A DNA stretch of 64,000 bases from VXNE01 sp965116625. GTDB lineage: Bacteria > Pseudomonadota > Gammaproteobacteria > Pseudomonadales > Azotimanducaceae. The notes below the pieces were generated by a model that made no database searches, was not told where the DNA came from, and was given only the letters and a program-made list of their open reading frames with translations. The DNA is taken from contig OZ220717.1 of assembly GCA_965116625.1 (NCBI GenBank), forward strand, positions 1,736,001 through 1,800,000, read 5' to 3'. The translations under genes were made by a program, and so were the position numbers. Below are positions 36,897 to 45,612 of this stretch, in pieces (position 1 is the stretch's first letter; the number at the start of each line of letters is the position of its first letter).

Positions 36897-37166
36897 ATGG
36901 CCCCAACAGCCGACACGCCGGCAGTCGTCACCGACGAGGATAGGGAGCGGATGCGCCGCATCGGCGCTTGGAAGGCGAGTCTCCCAGCCGTGTCGCCACC
37001 GCCTCCGAGAACGCTCAAGCAGGTCTTCGAGATGAACGAAGAACTGCGGCGGATGGTGGGGGATCCAGGCAACGACGACGACGTTGCCATCGAAAAGCAC
37101 TTCAGATTCCGCGCCAACCTCCTGCGGCTCCACTCGCGCACGTCCCGCACCCTAGCCGAGCGATGA
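36897..37166 (+). CDS. Small unknown protein paired with nucleotidyltransferase
   Basis: An 89-residue hydrophilic, probably helical protein: DEDRERMRRIGAWKASLPAV, then PPRTLKQVFEMNEELRRMVG. It overlaps the next gene by ATGA, as antitoxins often do. No family is recognised. Its place between two nucleotidyltransferase genes suggests a partner or antitoxin role; this is inference. Confidence 0.6.
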   Translation: MAPTADTPAVVTDEDRERMRRIGAWKASLPAVSPPPPRTLKQVFEMNEELRRMVGDPGNDDDVAIEKHFRFRANLLRLHSRTSRTLAER

Positions 37167-37690
37167 TCGATGCGCGCATGGTCGAGTTTCTCGACGATCT
37201 GTTCGGGGCAGATTCCGGCTGGGCCGTAGCTGGCGCCCACGCCGCCAACGTCTACCGCCGCGAATTGCGGTTCACCAAGGATCTGCACCTTCTGGTATCG
37301 CTTGGATCGCGGTCCATGTCGGACGTGGCGGCTGCGTTGAGCCAGCAGGGTTGGACGGTTCGGACGATGGTGCCGGACGGCTGGCTGCTGCGGGTGTCAC
37401 ATCCCGAGTTCGGGTACATGGATGTGATCGCATCCGAGACACCGTATCAGGACGAAGCGTTGAGACGTTCGCGGGCCGTCCACTTCGGAGGGGGAGGGTC
37501 GGCGCACGTGCTATCCGTCGAAGATGTGATGATCCACAAGCTCATCGCCAATCGTGCGAAAGACGACGCTGACATCGAGGACATCCTGCGCACCACCCCC
37601 TCTCTTGACTGGGAGTACCTCGACCGGTGGTTCGACGCGTGGGATCTGCGCAGGCGTTTCGAGAGTATCGCAGGGCGTACCCGGGGCTGA
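37163..37690 (+). CDS. AbiEii/DUF6036-like nucleotidyltransferase
   Basis: A 175-residue nucleotidyltransferase-fold protein: WAVAGAHAANVYRRELRFTK DLHLLV, with the Asp expected in the active site, and SVEDVMIHKLIANRAKDDAD IEDIL, the AbiEii/DUF6036 C-terminal signature (K, D, D). Such enzymes are toxins that modify tRNA in type IV-like systems. The ATG overlaps the upstream small gene. Confidence 0.72.
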   Translation: MIDARMVEFLDDLFGADSGWAVAGAHAANVYRRELRFTKDLHLLVSLGSRSMSDVAAALSQQGWTVRTMVPDGWLLRVSHPEFGYMDVIASETPYQDEALRRSRAVHFGGGGSAHVLSVEDVMIHKLIANRAKDDADIEDILRTTPSLDWEYLDRWFDAWDLRRRFESIAGRTRG

Positions 37691-37769
37691 AGCAACGAAA
37701 ACGGTGAATGAGCAATTCCTTGTCATGAAGGTCACTTCGCGGCAATCGGCAGGTTGCTGCCTTTAGTTC

Positions 37770-39566
37770 TCAATAGGGATTCGACGGCGCGATGTTCCAG
37801 GCCTGGAGCGTATGGATCCGGGCATCACCGCCGCTCGAAAAAAGACGCACGCCGACGCTGTCCCGACGCGACGGAAAGACGCGCCGCGCGATCGCCTGGC
37901 GGCTGTTGGCGAAAACTTCAACCACGGATCGGTCGACGAAGATCCGCAGTTTCAGCCGCTCGCCATCCTTTAGCTCGAACGGAGCCGCCTCGACGGCTCC
38001 GGGCGTGTCCTGTCCGGATCGCCGCGTATCGACCTTCAGCAGGTCTTCTCCTGCGTCATGGAAAATCGATGTCTCTTCCTGTCCGTCGGGCGAAGTGCGT
38101 ACCTTGACGCCATACGCCGATGCACCGGCGCCCTCGATCTCGATCTGCAACTCGAGGCTGTCGCCGGCGACGCCGTCCACGACCAGGTCCGTGCCGGGTC
38201 GGGTCGTGAAGGGGCCCATCCTGCGAGCGTCGTAGCGCAGCGCTTCGATTTCCTCGGGCACATCCATGCGGAGTCGGCCGTCTTCGCCGAGGGACAGCAC
38301 CCGCGGCAGGCTCATGGTGCCGGACCAACCGTACTGCGGACGCACGCCGAACCGGATCCCGTCCAGAATCCAGGCCCACATGATCCGCCGGCCCTTGTCG
38401 TCCACCAGGCTTTCCGGTGCGAAGAACGTGTTGTCGACCCAACTCATCTGGGCATGGGACTCGGGAAAGAACTTTTCGTCCCTCCAGTCGCCGATGTAGT
38501 AGCGGCAGCCAAGGCGATGGCTGATGCAGAGGAGCACGTGCCTGTCGCCGAGCCTGAAGAGGTCCGGACAGGACACGTCCTCGTCGAGCGAGACACCGTC
38601 GACGCCGTGGGCGAACAGGTCCCCAACGTACTTCCACTCGCCTTCGAGGGCCGGTGACTTGGCGACGCCCGGGCGCTTGCCGCCGAAGATGGCGTAGTAG
38701 GTGTCGCCTTCCAGCCAACCGTGTGGATCCCATGAACGGTACTTCTCGTGGTGCTCGTCGCCCTTCCGGGTCTTCGGTGTGATCGGGTTCGAGTCGAGTT
38801 TCTTCCACTCATTCAGGTCGTCGTCGAGGGCCACGGCCATGGCGTTGCCCTGGCCGACCTGGTGGTAGCAGATCGTTGGAACGCCATCCTCGTTGATGAA
38901 GCAGTTCCCGCTGTACATGCCTTCGAGAAGGCCCGTGGGATGGTGCCGCCAGTGAAACAGGTCCGTGCTCGACATGTGGCCCCAGTGGTCCGACCGCTTG
39001 CCCAGTTGGGTGTCCTGGAAGATGTAGAACAGGTGATACCGGCCCTTCCAGTAGATGGCGCCATTGGGGTCGAACGGTATCGCAATGCCTTCCGGCACCA
39101 CGAAGTGGTAGGCCGGGCGCGCCGGGTCGCTCAGGATTCGTTCCCTCACGCTGCGCGCTTGCTCGGACCGTACGTCGCCGTGTCGGGACCCCGCCGTGTA
39201 CACGCATCGCCACTCGCCATCCGGCTCCCTTTTCATCTTGAACAGGAAGAACCCGCCCCCGACCGACGAACGCGTCGTTATGGGGTCGATGATGGCCGTA
39301 TCGCCCTCCACGACCACCTTGGCATCATCCAGGACAAGCCGCTTGTCGCCGCTGCTGGCCTGCTGGCCCTGTTCCCTATAGGACGCCCTCAGATCGTCCT
39401 TGGTCCTTCCGGAGTCGCCTTGCCACTCTTCGGAGTAAAAGGCCAACTGCCGTTCGACGTCTCCGGCCGCCGTGGCTGCACTGAAATCCTGCACGGCCGC
39501 CAGTACGGATTGCTTGATGCTTTCGATTGGAGGTTTCTTCGGTTTGGGCTTGTCACCAGCGGCCAC
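37770..39566 (-). CDS. GH32-like glycoside hydrolase fused to an N-terminal SnoaL-like domain
   Basis: A 598-residue protein. Residues about 15-125 form an NTF2/SnoaL-like domain (VQDFSAATAAGDVERQLAFY, DGEWRCVYTAG). From about 160 the five-bladed GH32 propeller starts: IPFDPNGAIYWKGRYHLFY with the nucleophile Asp166, SWDPHGW with Asp280 in the RDP position, and EDVSCPDLF. In that last motif the canonical acid/base Glu before Cys is Ser332. A beta-sandwich with FVDRSVVEVFANSRQA closes the protein, typical of GH32. No signal peptide. It probably acts on fructosides or a related sugar, with altered catalysis possible. Confidence 0.82.
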   Translation of the reverse strand: MAAGDKPKPKKPPIESIKQSVLAAVQDFSAATAAGDVERQLAFYSEEWQGDSGRTKDDLRASYREQGQQASSGDKRLVLDDAKVVVEGDTAIIDPITTRSSVGGGFFLFKMKREPDGEWRCVYTAGSRHGDVRSEQARSVRERILSDPARPAYHFVVPEGIAIPFDPNGAIYWKGRYHLFYIFQDTQLGKRSDHWGHMSSTDLFHWRHHPTGLLEGMYSGNCFINEDGVPTICYHQVGQGNAMAVALDDDLNEWKKLDSNPITPKTRKGDEHHEKYRSWDPHGWLEGDTYYAIFGGKRPGVAKSPALEGEWKYVGDLFAHGVDGVSLDEDVSCPDLFRLGDRHVLLCISHRLGCRYYIGDWRDEKFFPESHAQMSWVDNTFFAPESLVDDKGRRIMWAWILDGIRFGVRPQYGWSGTMSLPRVLSLGEDGRLRMDVPEEIEALRYDARRMGPFTTRPGTDLVVDGVAGDSLELQIEIEGAGASAYGVKVRTSPDGQEETSIFHDAGEDLLKVDTRRSGQDTPGAVEAAPFELKDGERLKLRIFVDRSVVEVFANSRQAIARRVFPSRRDSVGVRLFSSGGDARIHTLQAWNIAPSNPY

Positions 39567-39615
39567 AGGCGTTTCCTTTCAGCGTGTGAATGTCGGGGAG
39601 GTGGCGTGAATCGTA

Positions 39616-40383
39616 CTATGAAGTGATCAACGACCCGCCCTTGATGCCCCACCGGGCATCATCGACCTTCACCAGGAATACGCCTTCCACCCGGCGCGCG
39701 TTGACAGTGGCGCGGAAGGTGACGTTGACGCCCGTCGCACCGACCTGGATGGCCTCGACATCGCTCGTCAGCGTTTTGCCCGCGGGTAGACCTTGCTGCA
39801 GTGCATCACCATCGGCCATCGACTCCACTTCGCCAGGATGGACGACCAGGAACGGATAGTGGCAGTGCCGGGCTGCCCCGGGATTGTCGACACCCACCAG
39901 GTCCAGTGCGGATGCAACGACGTTCTCGGCTTTCCTGGCGTTGTTCTCAAGGTCCGCCTCAACTTCATCGGGGCGATCCTCCGGCTTCCCCCAGAACAGA
40001 TCGGTGTCGGTACCGAAGCGGGATTGCAGTCCCCAGCGACCGTCAGCGAGCGTGGCGATGTACGTGACCATGTTGGTCATGATCGGTCTGCCGTCGCGGT
40101 TGTACCGGGTCCAGCCGCCCTTGATGTGTACCTTGCGGGGTGAAACATGGATCACTTCGGGTTCCATGCCGACGGTATGGTCCCACCCGGTTGAAATGAG
40201 CGGATCGAAGGACATCTTGCCGGCATGCGTCTGCCTGTGCGGGACGATGTTGGGATCGCTGCGGGCAGAAATCCGGACATGCGGGTAGTTCAGCGCATCG
40301 GTGACCTGTTTCGGGTCGCGGCTGTTCGTGCCTTCGAAGAACCGCCAGTACACCGCCAGGGCGGATGTTTCCGGGTCGGACAC
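39616..40383 (-). CDS. Double NTF2/SnoaL-like domain protein
   Basis: A 255-residue protein with two similar halves. The first is YWRFFEGTNSRDPKQVTDAL ... WTRYNRDGRPIMTNMVTYIA, the second GVNVTFRATVNARRV ... FLVKVDDARWGIKGGS. Each resembles a cone-shaped NTF2/SnoaL fold. The GH32 protein 49 bp downstream carries a similar N-terminal domain, so a common substrate is plausible. Activity unknown. Confidence 0.6.
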   Translation of the reverse strand: MSDPETSALAVYWRFFEGTNSRDPKQVTDALNYPHVRISARSDPNIVPHRQTHAGKMSFDPLISTGWDHTVGMEPEVIHVSPRKVHIKGGWTRYNRDGRPIMTNMVTYIATLADGRWGLQSRFGTDTDLFWGKPEDRPDEVEADLENNARKAENVVASALDLVGVDNPGAARHCHYPFLVVHPGEVESMADGDALQQGLPAGKTLTSDVEAIQVGATGVNVTFRATVNARRVEGVFLVKVDDARWGIKGGSLITS

Positions 40384-40391
40384 GCGGGCTC

Positions 40392-41225
40392 CTACGTGAA
40401 TCCCTCGTGTCCGAGGAGTTCTCGAATCTCCTGGTCTCCCTCGGCAATCAGGTCCCGGGTCAAACCGTCCTTTGGGGGCGGTCCGCCGTGGGGCGACTCC
40501 CGGAGCCAGCAGGGCGTATAGGACAGGATGATCATGCGCCGCTTGCCCTGCAGGGTCGGCAGCGCCCGGTGCCAGAGGTTGGCGTGGATGATCACCATGC
40601 TCCCCGCTGGCAGTCGAAGCCTCTGCTCGTCTGGCAGCGACTCGTAGCGCAGCCGCGGAGGTTCGCGATCGAGCCAGCGGTGAGAGCCGGGTATCACCGA
40701 CAGGGGGCCCGTCTCATCGCTCAATTCGTCCAGGTAAATGAGGCAATCGATGGCATGCGGTTGCGAGAACCACCGGGGCAGGGGTTCGGAGATGACGCGA
40801 AGATGCTGGTGCCAGGGGATGTCCTGCGGTTCCTGGCCGGCGAACGTTATGCGCGCGTGCATCCCCCGCACGCGTACCATCGGCCCCATCATGGCGCGCG
40901 CAACGGACAATGCCGGCGGCCAGTCAATCAGGTCGTGAAACGTCGCGTCCTTGTCGAGCAGGTGGCGGAGAATGGCGCCCCAGGTTCGCTCCGGCAGGTC
41001 ATCTTCGGAATACGGTCGAATCGCGGGCCACTCGGCTTCGGCCATCCTGTCTATGGCGGATCGCAGGGATTCCAGCCAATCGCCCTCGATCGCCTTCTCG
41101 CGAACCAGGTACCCGTCGCGTTCGAGCGAATCCAGCTCTTCGGGGGTGGCGAGTATTTCCACCTCGCGAACCTTGGGTGCATCGCCCAGGTGCTCCCTCA
41201 TGACCCTGTAGGTGATTCGCTGCAT
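40392..41225 (-). CDS. Phytanoyl-CoA dioxygenase (PhyH) family protein
   Basis: A 277-residue Fe(II)/2-oxoglutarate oxygenase-fold protein. It has the double-stranded beta helix with IPWHQHLRVI, then GPLSVIPGSHRWLD, and the distal HANLWHRALP with the third His. The first metal motif reads H-x-H where HxD or HxE is normal. The ATG at 41225 (MQRITYRVMREHLG) is used. Nine bases separate it from the downstream double-NTF2 gene. Confidence 0.82.
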   Translation of the reverse strand: MQRITYRVMREHLGDAPKVREVEILATPEELDSLERDGYLVREKAIEGDWLESLRSAIDRMAEAEWPAIRPYSEDDLPERTWGAILRHLLDKDATFHDLIDWPPALSVARAMMGPMVRVRGMHARITFAGQEPQDIPWHQHLRVISEPLPRWFSQPHAIDCLIYLDELSDETGPLSVIPGSHRWLDREPPRLRYESLPDEQRLRLPAGSMVIIHANLWHRALPTLQGKRRMIILSYTPCWLRESPHGGPPPKDGLTRDLIAEGDQEIRELLGHEGFT

Positions 41226-41394
41226 CGCCGTCGCTTTGGTGGTTCTGTCGATTGGGGATATTACCAACGCACGGTCCGCTTTAACGGTTTTGGCGAATCC
41301 GTAGGAAACACCCCTCGATTATGTTGCGAAACGTCTACCGGGCTTGCCCGATAATGGGAGCGTCGCGAATCCAGTTCAGTTGAGGTGCGAAGAG

Positions 41395-42282
41395 ATGCGA
41401 CTTGAGAACAAGGTGGCGGTGATTACCGGCGGCGCGAGCGGGATGGGTCTTGCGACCGCCATGCGCTTTCTGGAGGAGGGCGCAAGGGTGGTGATCGCCG
41501 ACTACAACGCCGGGACAGGGAATGCCGCGCTCGCTTCCGCCGAAGGTGCCGGCTATCGCGGCCGTGCTTCGTTCATTCGAACGGACGTGGCCAGCGAGCC
41601 CGATGTCGAAGCCATGTTGCAGCTTGCGCTGGATGAATTCGGTCGACTCGATATCGTGTTCAACAATGCCGGCGTCGGCGGTGCGGTGGGTCCGCTGACC
41701 GAGACCACCGTAAGCGATTGGGACTATACGTTCGATGTGCTTGCCAAGGGTGTATTCCTGGGCATCAAGCACGCGGCGAGAATCATGCAGGGCGCTGGCA
41801 GGGGAGGGTCCATCATCAACACGGCATCCGTGGCGGGACTGAGTGGCGATGCCGGCCCGCTGGTTTACTCGGCGGCGAAGGCGGCGGTGATCAGCCTTTC
41901 GAAATCGGCGGCCGTCGAACTGGCACCCCACCGGATCAGGGTGAACGCGATCTGCCCGGGGTTTATCGCCACGCCGCTTGCGGCGGGAGCCCGGCCCGGA
42001 TCCGATGGCGAAGATATTGAAAGGACCAGGGCGGCCTTTGCCAAGTCCCAGCCCTGGCCGGCGTACGGCACGGGCAGCCACGTGGCCGGCGCCGCGCTCT
42101 TCCTCGCGAGCGACGATTCCGAGTTCGTGACCGGAGAGGCGATCCTGGTCGATGGCGGTCTCACCGCTGCGGGACCGGAGCTGTCGCGGAAGTTTCCGCG
42201 CGTCTCAAGCAGGAATGCCAGGGTCTCGGGCGTCACCAAGGGCTCTACCGGCGAAGCCAACGAGATCAGAAGACTGGATTGA
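41395..42282 (+). CDS. Short-chain dehydrogenase/reductase
   Basis: A 295-residue SDR: TGGASGMGLATAMRFLEEGA, FNNAGVGG, SIINTASVAGLSG with the catalytic Ser and PLVYSAAKAAVISL (Tyr and Lys), ending GEAILVDGGLTAAGPELSR. Start chosen at 41395, where the fold begins. A C-terminal tail after the usual end (about 30 residues) is not typical. Substrate unknown. Confidence 0.88.
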   Translation: MRLENKVAVITGGASGMGLATAMRFLEEGARVVIADYNAGTGNAALASAEGAGYRGRASFIRTDVASEPDVEAMLQLALDEFGRLDIVFNNAGVGGAVGPLTETTVSDWDYTFDVLAKGVFLGIKHAARIMQGAGRGGSIINTASVAGLSGDAGPLVYSAAKAAVISLSKSAAVELAPHRIRVNAICPGFIATPLAAGARPGSDGEDIERTRAAFAKSQPWPAYGTGSHVAGAALFLASDDSEFVTGEAILVDGGLTAAGPELSRKFPRVSSRNARVSGVTKGSTGEANEIRRLD

Positions 42283-42328
42283 CGGAAATACAACTTCCGC
42301 AAGCTGCATTGCCGACGAACAGCGTCAG

Positions 42329-43744
42329 TCAGACATCATCGAATATCGGATCCGTGCACCACCGCTGAAACTGCTTCCTGGTGACCGCGAGCGCGGCTTT
42401 CGATTCCGGGTACTGCCCCCTGTCATCCGTATCCGCGATCCAGGCCTCCACGAGCGCACGCATGGCCGCGAGGGTTTGCTGGTGGTCGGGGTCGTCCGCC
42501 AGGTTGACGGTTTCGTGCGGATCCTCCCTCAGATCGTACAGTTCCTCCGCCGGCCTCGGTCCGTAGGCCGCTGCCTGGGCCGGTGTCAGCTCTCCACGTT
42601 CATATAGCTCCCGGGTCTTGATGATCGCCGGCCACACCTCGCGAAAGTTGGGCTGCGCGACTGGCCGGTCGGTCATGAAGTTCCTGATGTAGTGATAGCG
42701 GTCGCCGATAGCGCTGCGGGTCCGGTCCACCACCCATTCGCAGCGGTCCCTCGCCGAGAACACGTGCTCGCGCTGGACTCCCCCGAACAGGTTGGCGGAG
42801 TCCATGTCGTCCGGCACGGCGATCCCGGCGAGTTCCAGCGATGTCGCGCCCACATCCAGGGTGGCGACAGGCTCCCTGCGCCGAGTGCCTGGCGGGATCA
42901 GCTCCTGGAATTCCGGCATACCCGGCGCGGCCGCGATCAGCGGCACGTGCAGACCCTCTGCGTAACACATCTGCTTGGCGCGCGGGAACAGGGCGCCGTG
43001 ATCGCTCAGGAGGAAAATGATGGTGTTGCCCCAATGCCCGTCCGCCTTCAGACGCTCGATCATCCGCCCCACGAGGATGTCGCTGACGAGCATGGTGTTG
43101 AGCTGGTTGGCGACCATCTCCCGCATTTCCGGAATGTCCGGATACTGCGGTGGCACCGTGACATCGCCAGGGTTGACGAGTTCCGGATTCTCGACTCCCA
43201 GCCGTTGCAGGACTCCCGATGCCTGCTCGGCGCTGTAGCCGTCCTTGCCGCCGTTGGTCTGTATTTGCGCGAAGAAGGGCATATCGGCGGGACACTCGCC
43301 CCAGTCGCCGCTGCCGCGCTGCAGGCTCACACCGCCGTTGACCTTGCCGTCCGGCTCCCGGGCATCGTTGCCGGTGGTATACAACCTGCTTCGGTCACGG
43401 GCGAAGTTGTAGTCGTCCTTGCCGTTGTTGAACGTGAAGTAGCCGGCATCGCGGAAGACCTCCGGTACGGTCTTGTGGTCATCGGGCAGGTAGATCTCTT
43501 CCCCGGGAAAGCGGCTCGAGCGCTGGACATGGGTACCCAGGCGAATCGCGTAGCTGCCGGTGATGACCGCCGAGCGGCTGGGGCTGCATACCGGCGCCGG
43601 CGCGTACGCCCGTTCGAAGACCACCCCTTCGGCCGCGAGTGCGTCTATGTTCGGCGTGTCCACCAGCGTCTCCCCATAGCAACCGTATCTCGGGTCCTGG
43701 TCTTCGATGTATATCCAGAGAATGTTGGGTCGTTTATCCGCCAT
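42329..43744 (-). CDS. Formylglycine-dependent sulfatase
   Basis: A 471-residue type I sulfatase. The maturation motif CSPSR begins at Cys53 in APAPVCSPSRSAVITGSYAI, preceded by RPNILWIYIEDQDP (metal Asp residues). LLSDHGALFPRAKQM holds the C-terminal metal and active-site residues. No signal peptide is obvious. It needs an activating formylglycine enzyme encoded elsewhere. The context of SDR, PhyH and GH32-like genes suggests degradation of a sulfated carbohydrate or natural product. Confidence 0.88.
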   Translation of the reverse strand: MADKRPNILWIYIEDQDPRYGCYGETLVDTPNIDALAAEGVVFERAYAPAPVCSPSRSAVITGSYAIRLGTHVQRSSRFPGEEIYLPDDHKTVPEVFRDAGYFTFNNGKDDYNFARDRSRLYTTGNDAREPDGKVNGGVSLQRGSGDWGECPADMPFFAQIQTNGGKDGYSAEQASGVLQRLGVENPELVNPGDVTVPPQYPDIPEMREMVANQLNTMLVSDILVGRMIERLKADGHWGNTIIFLLSDHGALFPRAKQMCYAEGLHVPLIAAAPGMPEFQELIPPGTRRREPVATLDVGATSLELAGIAVPDDMDSANLFGGVQREHVFSARDRCEWVVDRTRSAIGDRYHYIRNFMTDRPVAQPNFREVWPAIIKTRELYERGELTPAQAAAYGPRPAEELYDLREDPHETVNLADDPDHQQTLAAMRALVEAWIADTDDRGQYPESKAALAVTRKQFQRWCTDPIFDDV

Positions 43745-44416
43745 GGCTACCTGGCTGTCGATGCATTCCGGGAGCGGCTGCCCTCATGTCCCGTGTCTCC
43801 GGTCAGGTTGGCAGAGCCTGGTCGGAGGGTCAATCAGGGCTGACGCAGTGATGGGCCAACACAATTGGCGATCGATAAGGACAGCCACGACGGATAGGGA
43901 CAGCCACGACGGATAGGGACAGCCATGTCGCGAGGGAATAGCGACACCCACGCGAGACCGATAAGGACAGCCATGACGGATAAGGACAGCCATGACGGAT
44001 AGGGACAGCCATGACGGATAGGGACAGCCATGACGGATAGGGACAGCCATGCCGGATAGGGACAGCCATGAGGTCACGGATATGGACAGCCATGTCGTGA
44101 GGGAATAGTGGCGACCGATAAGGACAGCCACAATCGATAAGGACAGCCACAACCGATGAGAACAGCCACACCGATAGGGAAGCCACGACGGATAGGGACA
44201 GCCATGTCGCGAGGGAATAGCGACACCCACGTGGGGGGCCGTGAGGTGGGTGTCCCTATCTGCTCGCCCCTGAGGTGGGTGTCCCTATCTGCTCTCCGCG
44301 TGTTTTCGGACAACGGGTCTCTGGGATACCCTACGGTCGAAGAGATTCATCACCCACCCACCCGCTGGCGCGAAAACTCGCCGGGCCTGCAGTGGCTGGA
44401 CATACCAGGGCAACCC
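43745..44416. repeat. Array of 19-bp GATAGGGACAGCCATGACG units
   Basis: A 672-bp gap. From 43874 to about 44205 there are about 15 copies of the 19-bp unit (variants GATAAGGACAGCCACGACG). They are interrupted three times by a second block, TCGCGAGGGAATAGCGACAC or a close variant. Near 44237-44293 the core reappears on the other strand as two 29-bp direct repeats containing GGTGGGTGTCCCTATCTGCT. The units have no unique spacers. The flanks (43745-43873, 44294-44416) show no gene. The long open frames across the array are repeat artefacts. Confidence 0.88.
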
Positions 44417-45139
44417 ATGACCAAGCCATTGGCAGTGATCACCGGAGCAAGTGCCGGTATTGGTGCGGCGATCGCCCAGACACTGAGCGCGGCGGGCCAC
44501 CCGTTGCTTCTGACCGCCCGCCGGGTAGACCGTCTCCGGGAACTGGATCTCCCCGACACCATGTGCCGGCAGAACGACGTCGCCGATGTCGAAGGCTTCC
44601 GTGCGGCGGTGGCCGAGGCGGAGGAATTGCATGGGCCGGTCGATCTGCTGGTCAACAACGCCGGCTGGCTGAACCTCTCCGCATTCAAGGACCAGGAGCC
44701 GGAGCACTGGCAGGGGATGTTCGAAACCAACGTCGTGGGGCTGCTCAACACCACGTCCGTGGTCTTTTCCCCGATGCTCGAACGGCGCGCGGGGACCATC
44801 ATCAATATCGGGTCAACCGCCGGCCACCGGTACGGCCCCAATCACGTGGTATACGTCGGAACGAAATTCGCCGTCCGGGGCCTCACCGAGGGACTGCGCG
44901 CCGAGGCTGCCGGACGCGGGGTCCGGGTCGTGCTGATCTCTCCCGGCCTAGTCGACACCGATCTGCTCAGCCGGTCAACCCAGGCGAAGCTGATCGAGGC
45001 GTACCAGGCCAACAAGGACCGTCTGCAGGGTGGGCTAAGACCGGACGATGTCGCGGGCGCGGTACTGTTCGCGTACCAGCAGCCACCCGAGATAACTGTC
45101 CGGGAGTTGATCATTGCGCCGACGGCCTCGGGAACCTGA
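44417..45139 (+). CDS. Short-chain dehydrogenase/reductase (YdfG-like)
   Basis: A 240-residue SDR: MTKPLAVITGASAGIGAAIA at the start, VNNAGWLN, IINIGSTAGH with the catalytic Ser, and HVVYVGTKFAVRGL with the Tyr and Lys. It ends PPEITVRELIIAPTASGT, the common YdfG-type C-terminus (3-hydroxy acid or L-allo-threonine dehydrogenases). It starts downstream of the 19-bp array, so the repeats may lie in its promoter region. Confidence 0.88.
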   Translation: MTKPLAVITGASAGIGAAIAQTLSAAGHPLLLTARRVDRLRELDLPDTMCRQNDVADVEGFRAAVAEAEELHGPVDLLVNNAGWLNLSAFKDQEPEHWQGMFETNVVGLLNTTSVVFSPMLERRAGTIINIGSTAGHRYGPNHVVYVGTKFAVRGLTEGLRAEAAGRGVRVVLISPGLVDTDLLSRSTQAKLIEAYQANKDRLQGGLRPDDVAGAVLFAYQQPPEITVRELIIAPTASGT

Positions 45140-45173
45140 TGATTCTGGGCAAGTCGTTTGCGGGCTTCGGTCG

Positions 45174-45207
45174 TTGACTTGTGTGACTGGTCCTTAATAC
45201 TGGTCAC
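45174..45207 (+). promoter_or_regulatory. Candidate promoter and operator of the broken antitoxin gene
   Basis: TTGACT (45174-45179) and TAATAC (45195-45200) form an imperfect sigma-70 pair with a 15-bp spacer. An inverted repeat GTGAC ... GTCAC (45183-45207) overlaps them directly upstream of the antitoxin ATG, where autoregulating antitoxins bind. Confidence 0.35.
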
Positions 45208-45209
45208 CC

Positions 45210-45468
45210 ATGGAACACATCAACGCTTCCGATTTCAAAGCCCGCTGCCTCTCGATTCTCGACCGCCTTCGCGCAAACCGGGGAGCGTGTGGTCATCCTG
45301 AAGCGCGGCCAACCCGTGGCGGAGCTTGGACCCGCCACCCAATCGCTCGCTCGCTATTCGCAGCTCGAGTTGGAGGGTACCGTCACCGTCGTGGGCGACA
45401 TCGTCGGTCCAGTAGTCCCCGAGGACCACTGGAAGAGCAACCGCTCACGAACGACCGTCGAATCGTAG
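45210..45468 (+). pseudogene. Phd/YefM-type antitoxin, frameshifted
   Basis: Translation from the ATG gives MEHINASDFKARCLSILDRL, the normal Phd/YefM start. The family sequence then continues in the next frame from 45268 as AQTGERVVILKRGQPVAELG to a stop at 45466-45468. One extra base at about 45261-45268 would explain it. Repaired, the protein would be about 85 residues, the normal size. No toxin gene follows. Loss of both partners' function is likely. Confidence 0.8.
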
Positions 45469-45612
45469 ATGCCTCGCTCACCCCGACGCTGAGTTGAAGC
45501 GCAACCTGCAGCCGACATGCGGGCGCCGTGCCATGGTTTGGGTTGCCTTTCGAAGCCAACGGCGTCAATGGGAAGCCGTGTCTGAACCGTTAGCTTTTCG
45601 CAACTGATCTCT

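Noticed and set aside
36968..37162. Upstream extension of the AbiEii-like gene
   Set aside because: It lies inside the 89-residue gene in another frame; the ATG at 37163 overlaps its stop in the normal way.
43874..44222. CRISPR array
   Set aside because: Units repeat head-to-tail at 19 bp without unique spacers, and no cas genes are in the window.
43784..44230. Long repetitive reading frames across the 19-bp array
   Set aside because: They translate the repeat itself in several frames; no promoter, start context or domain supports a protein.
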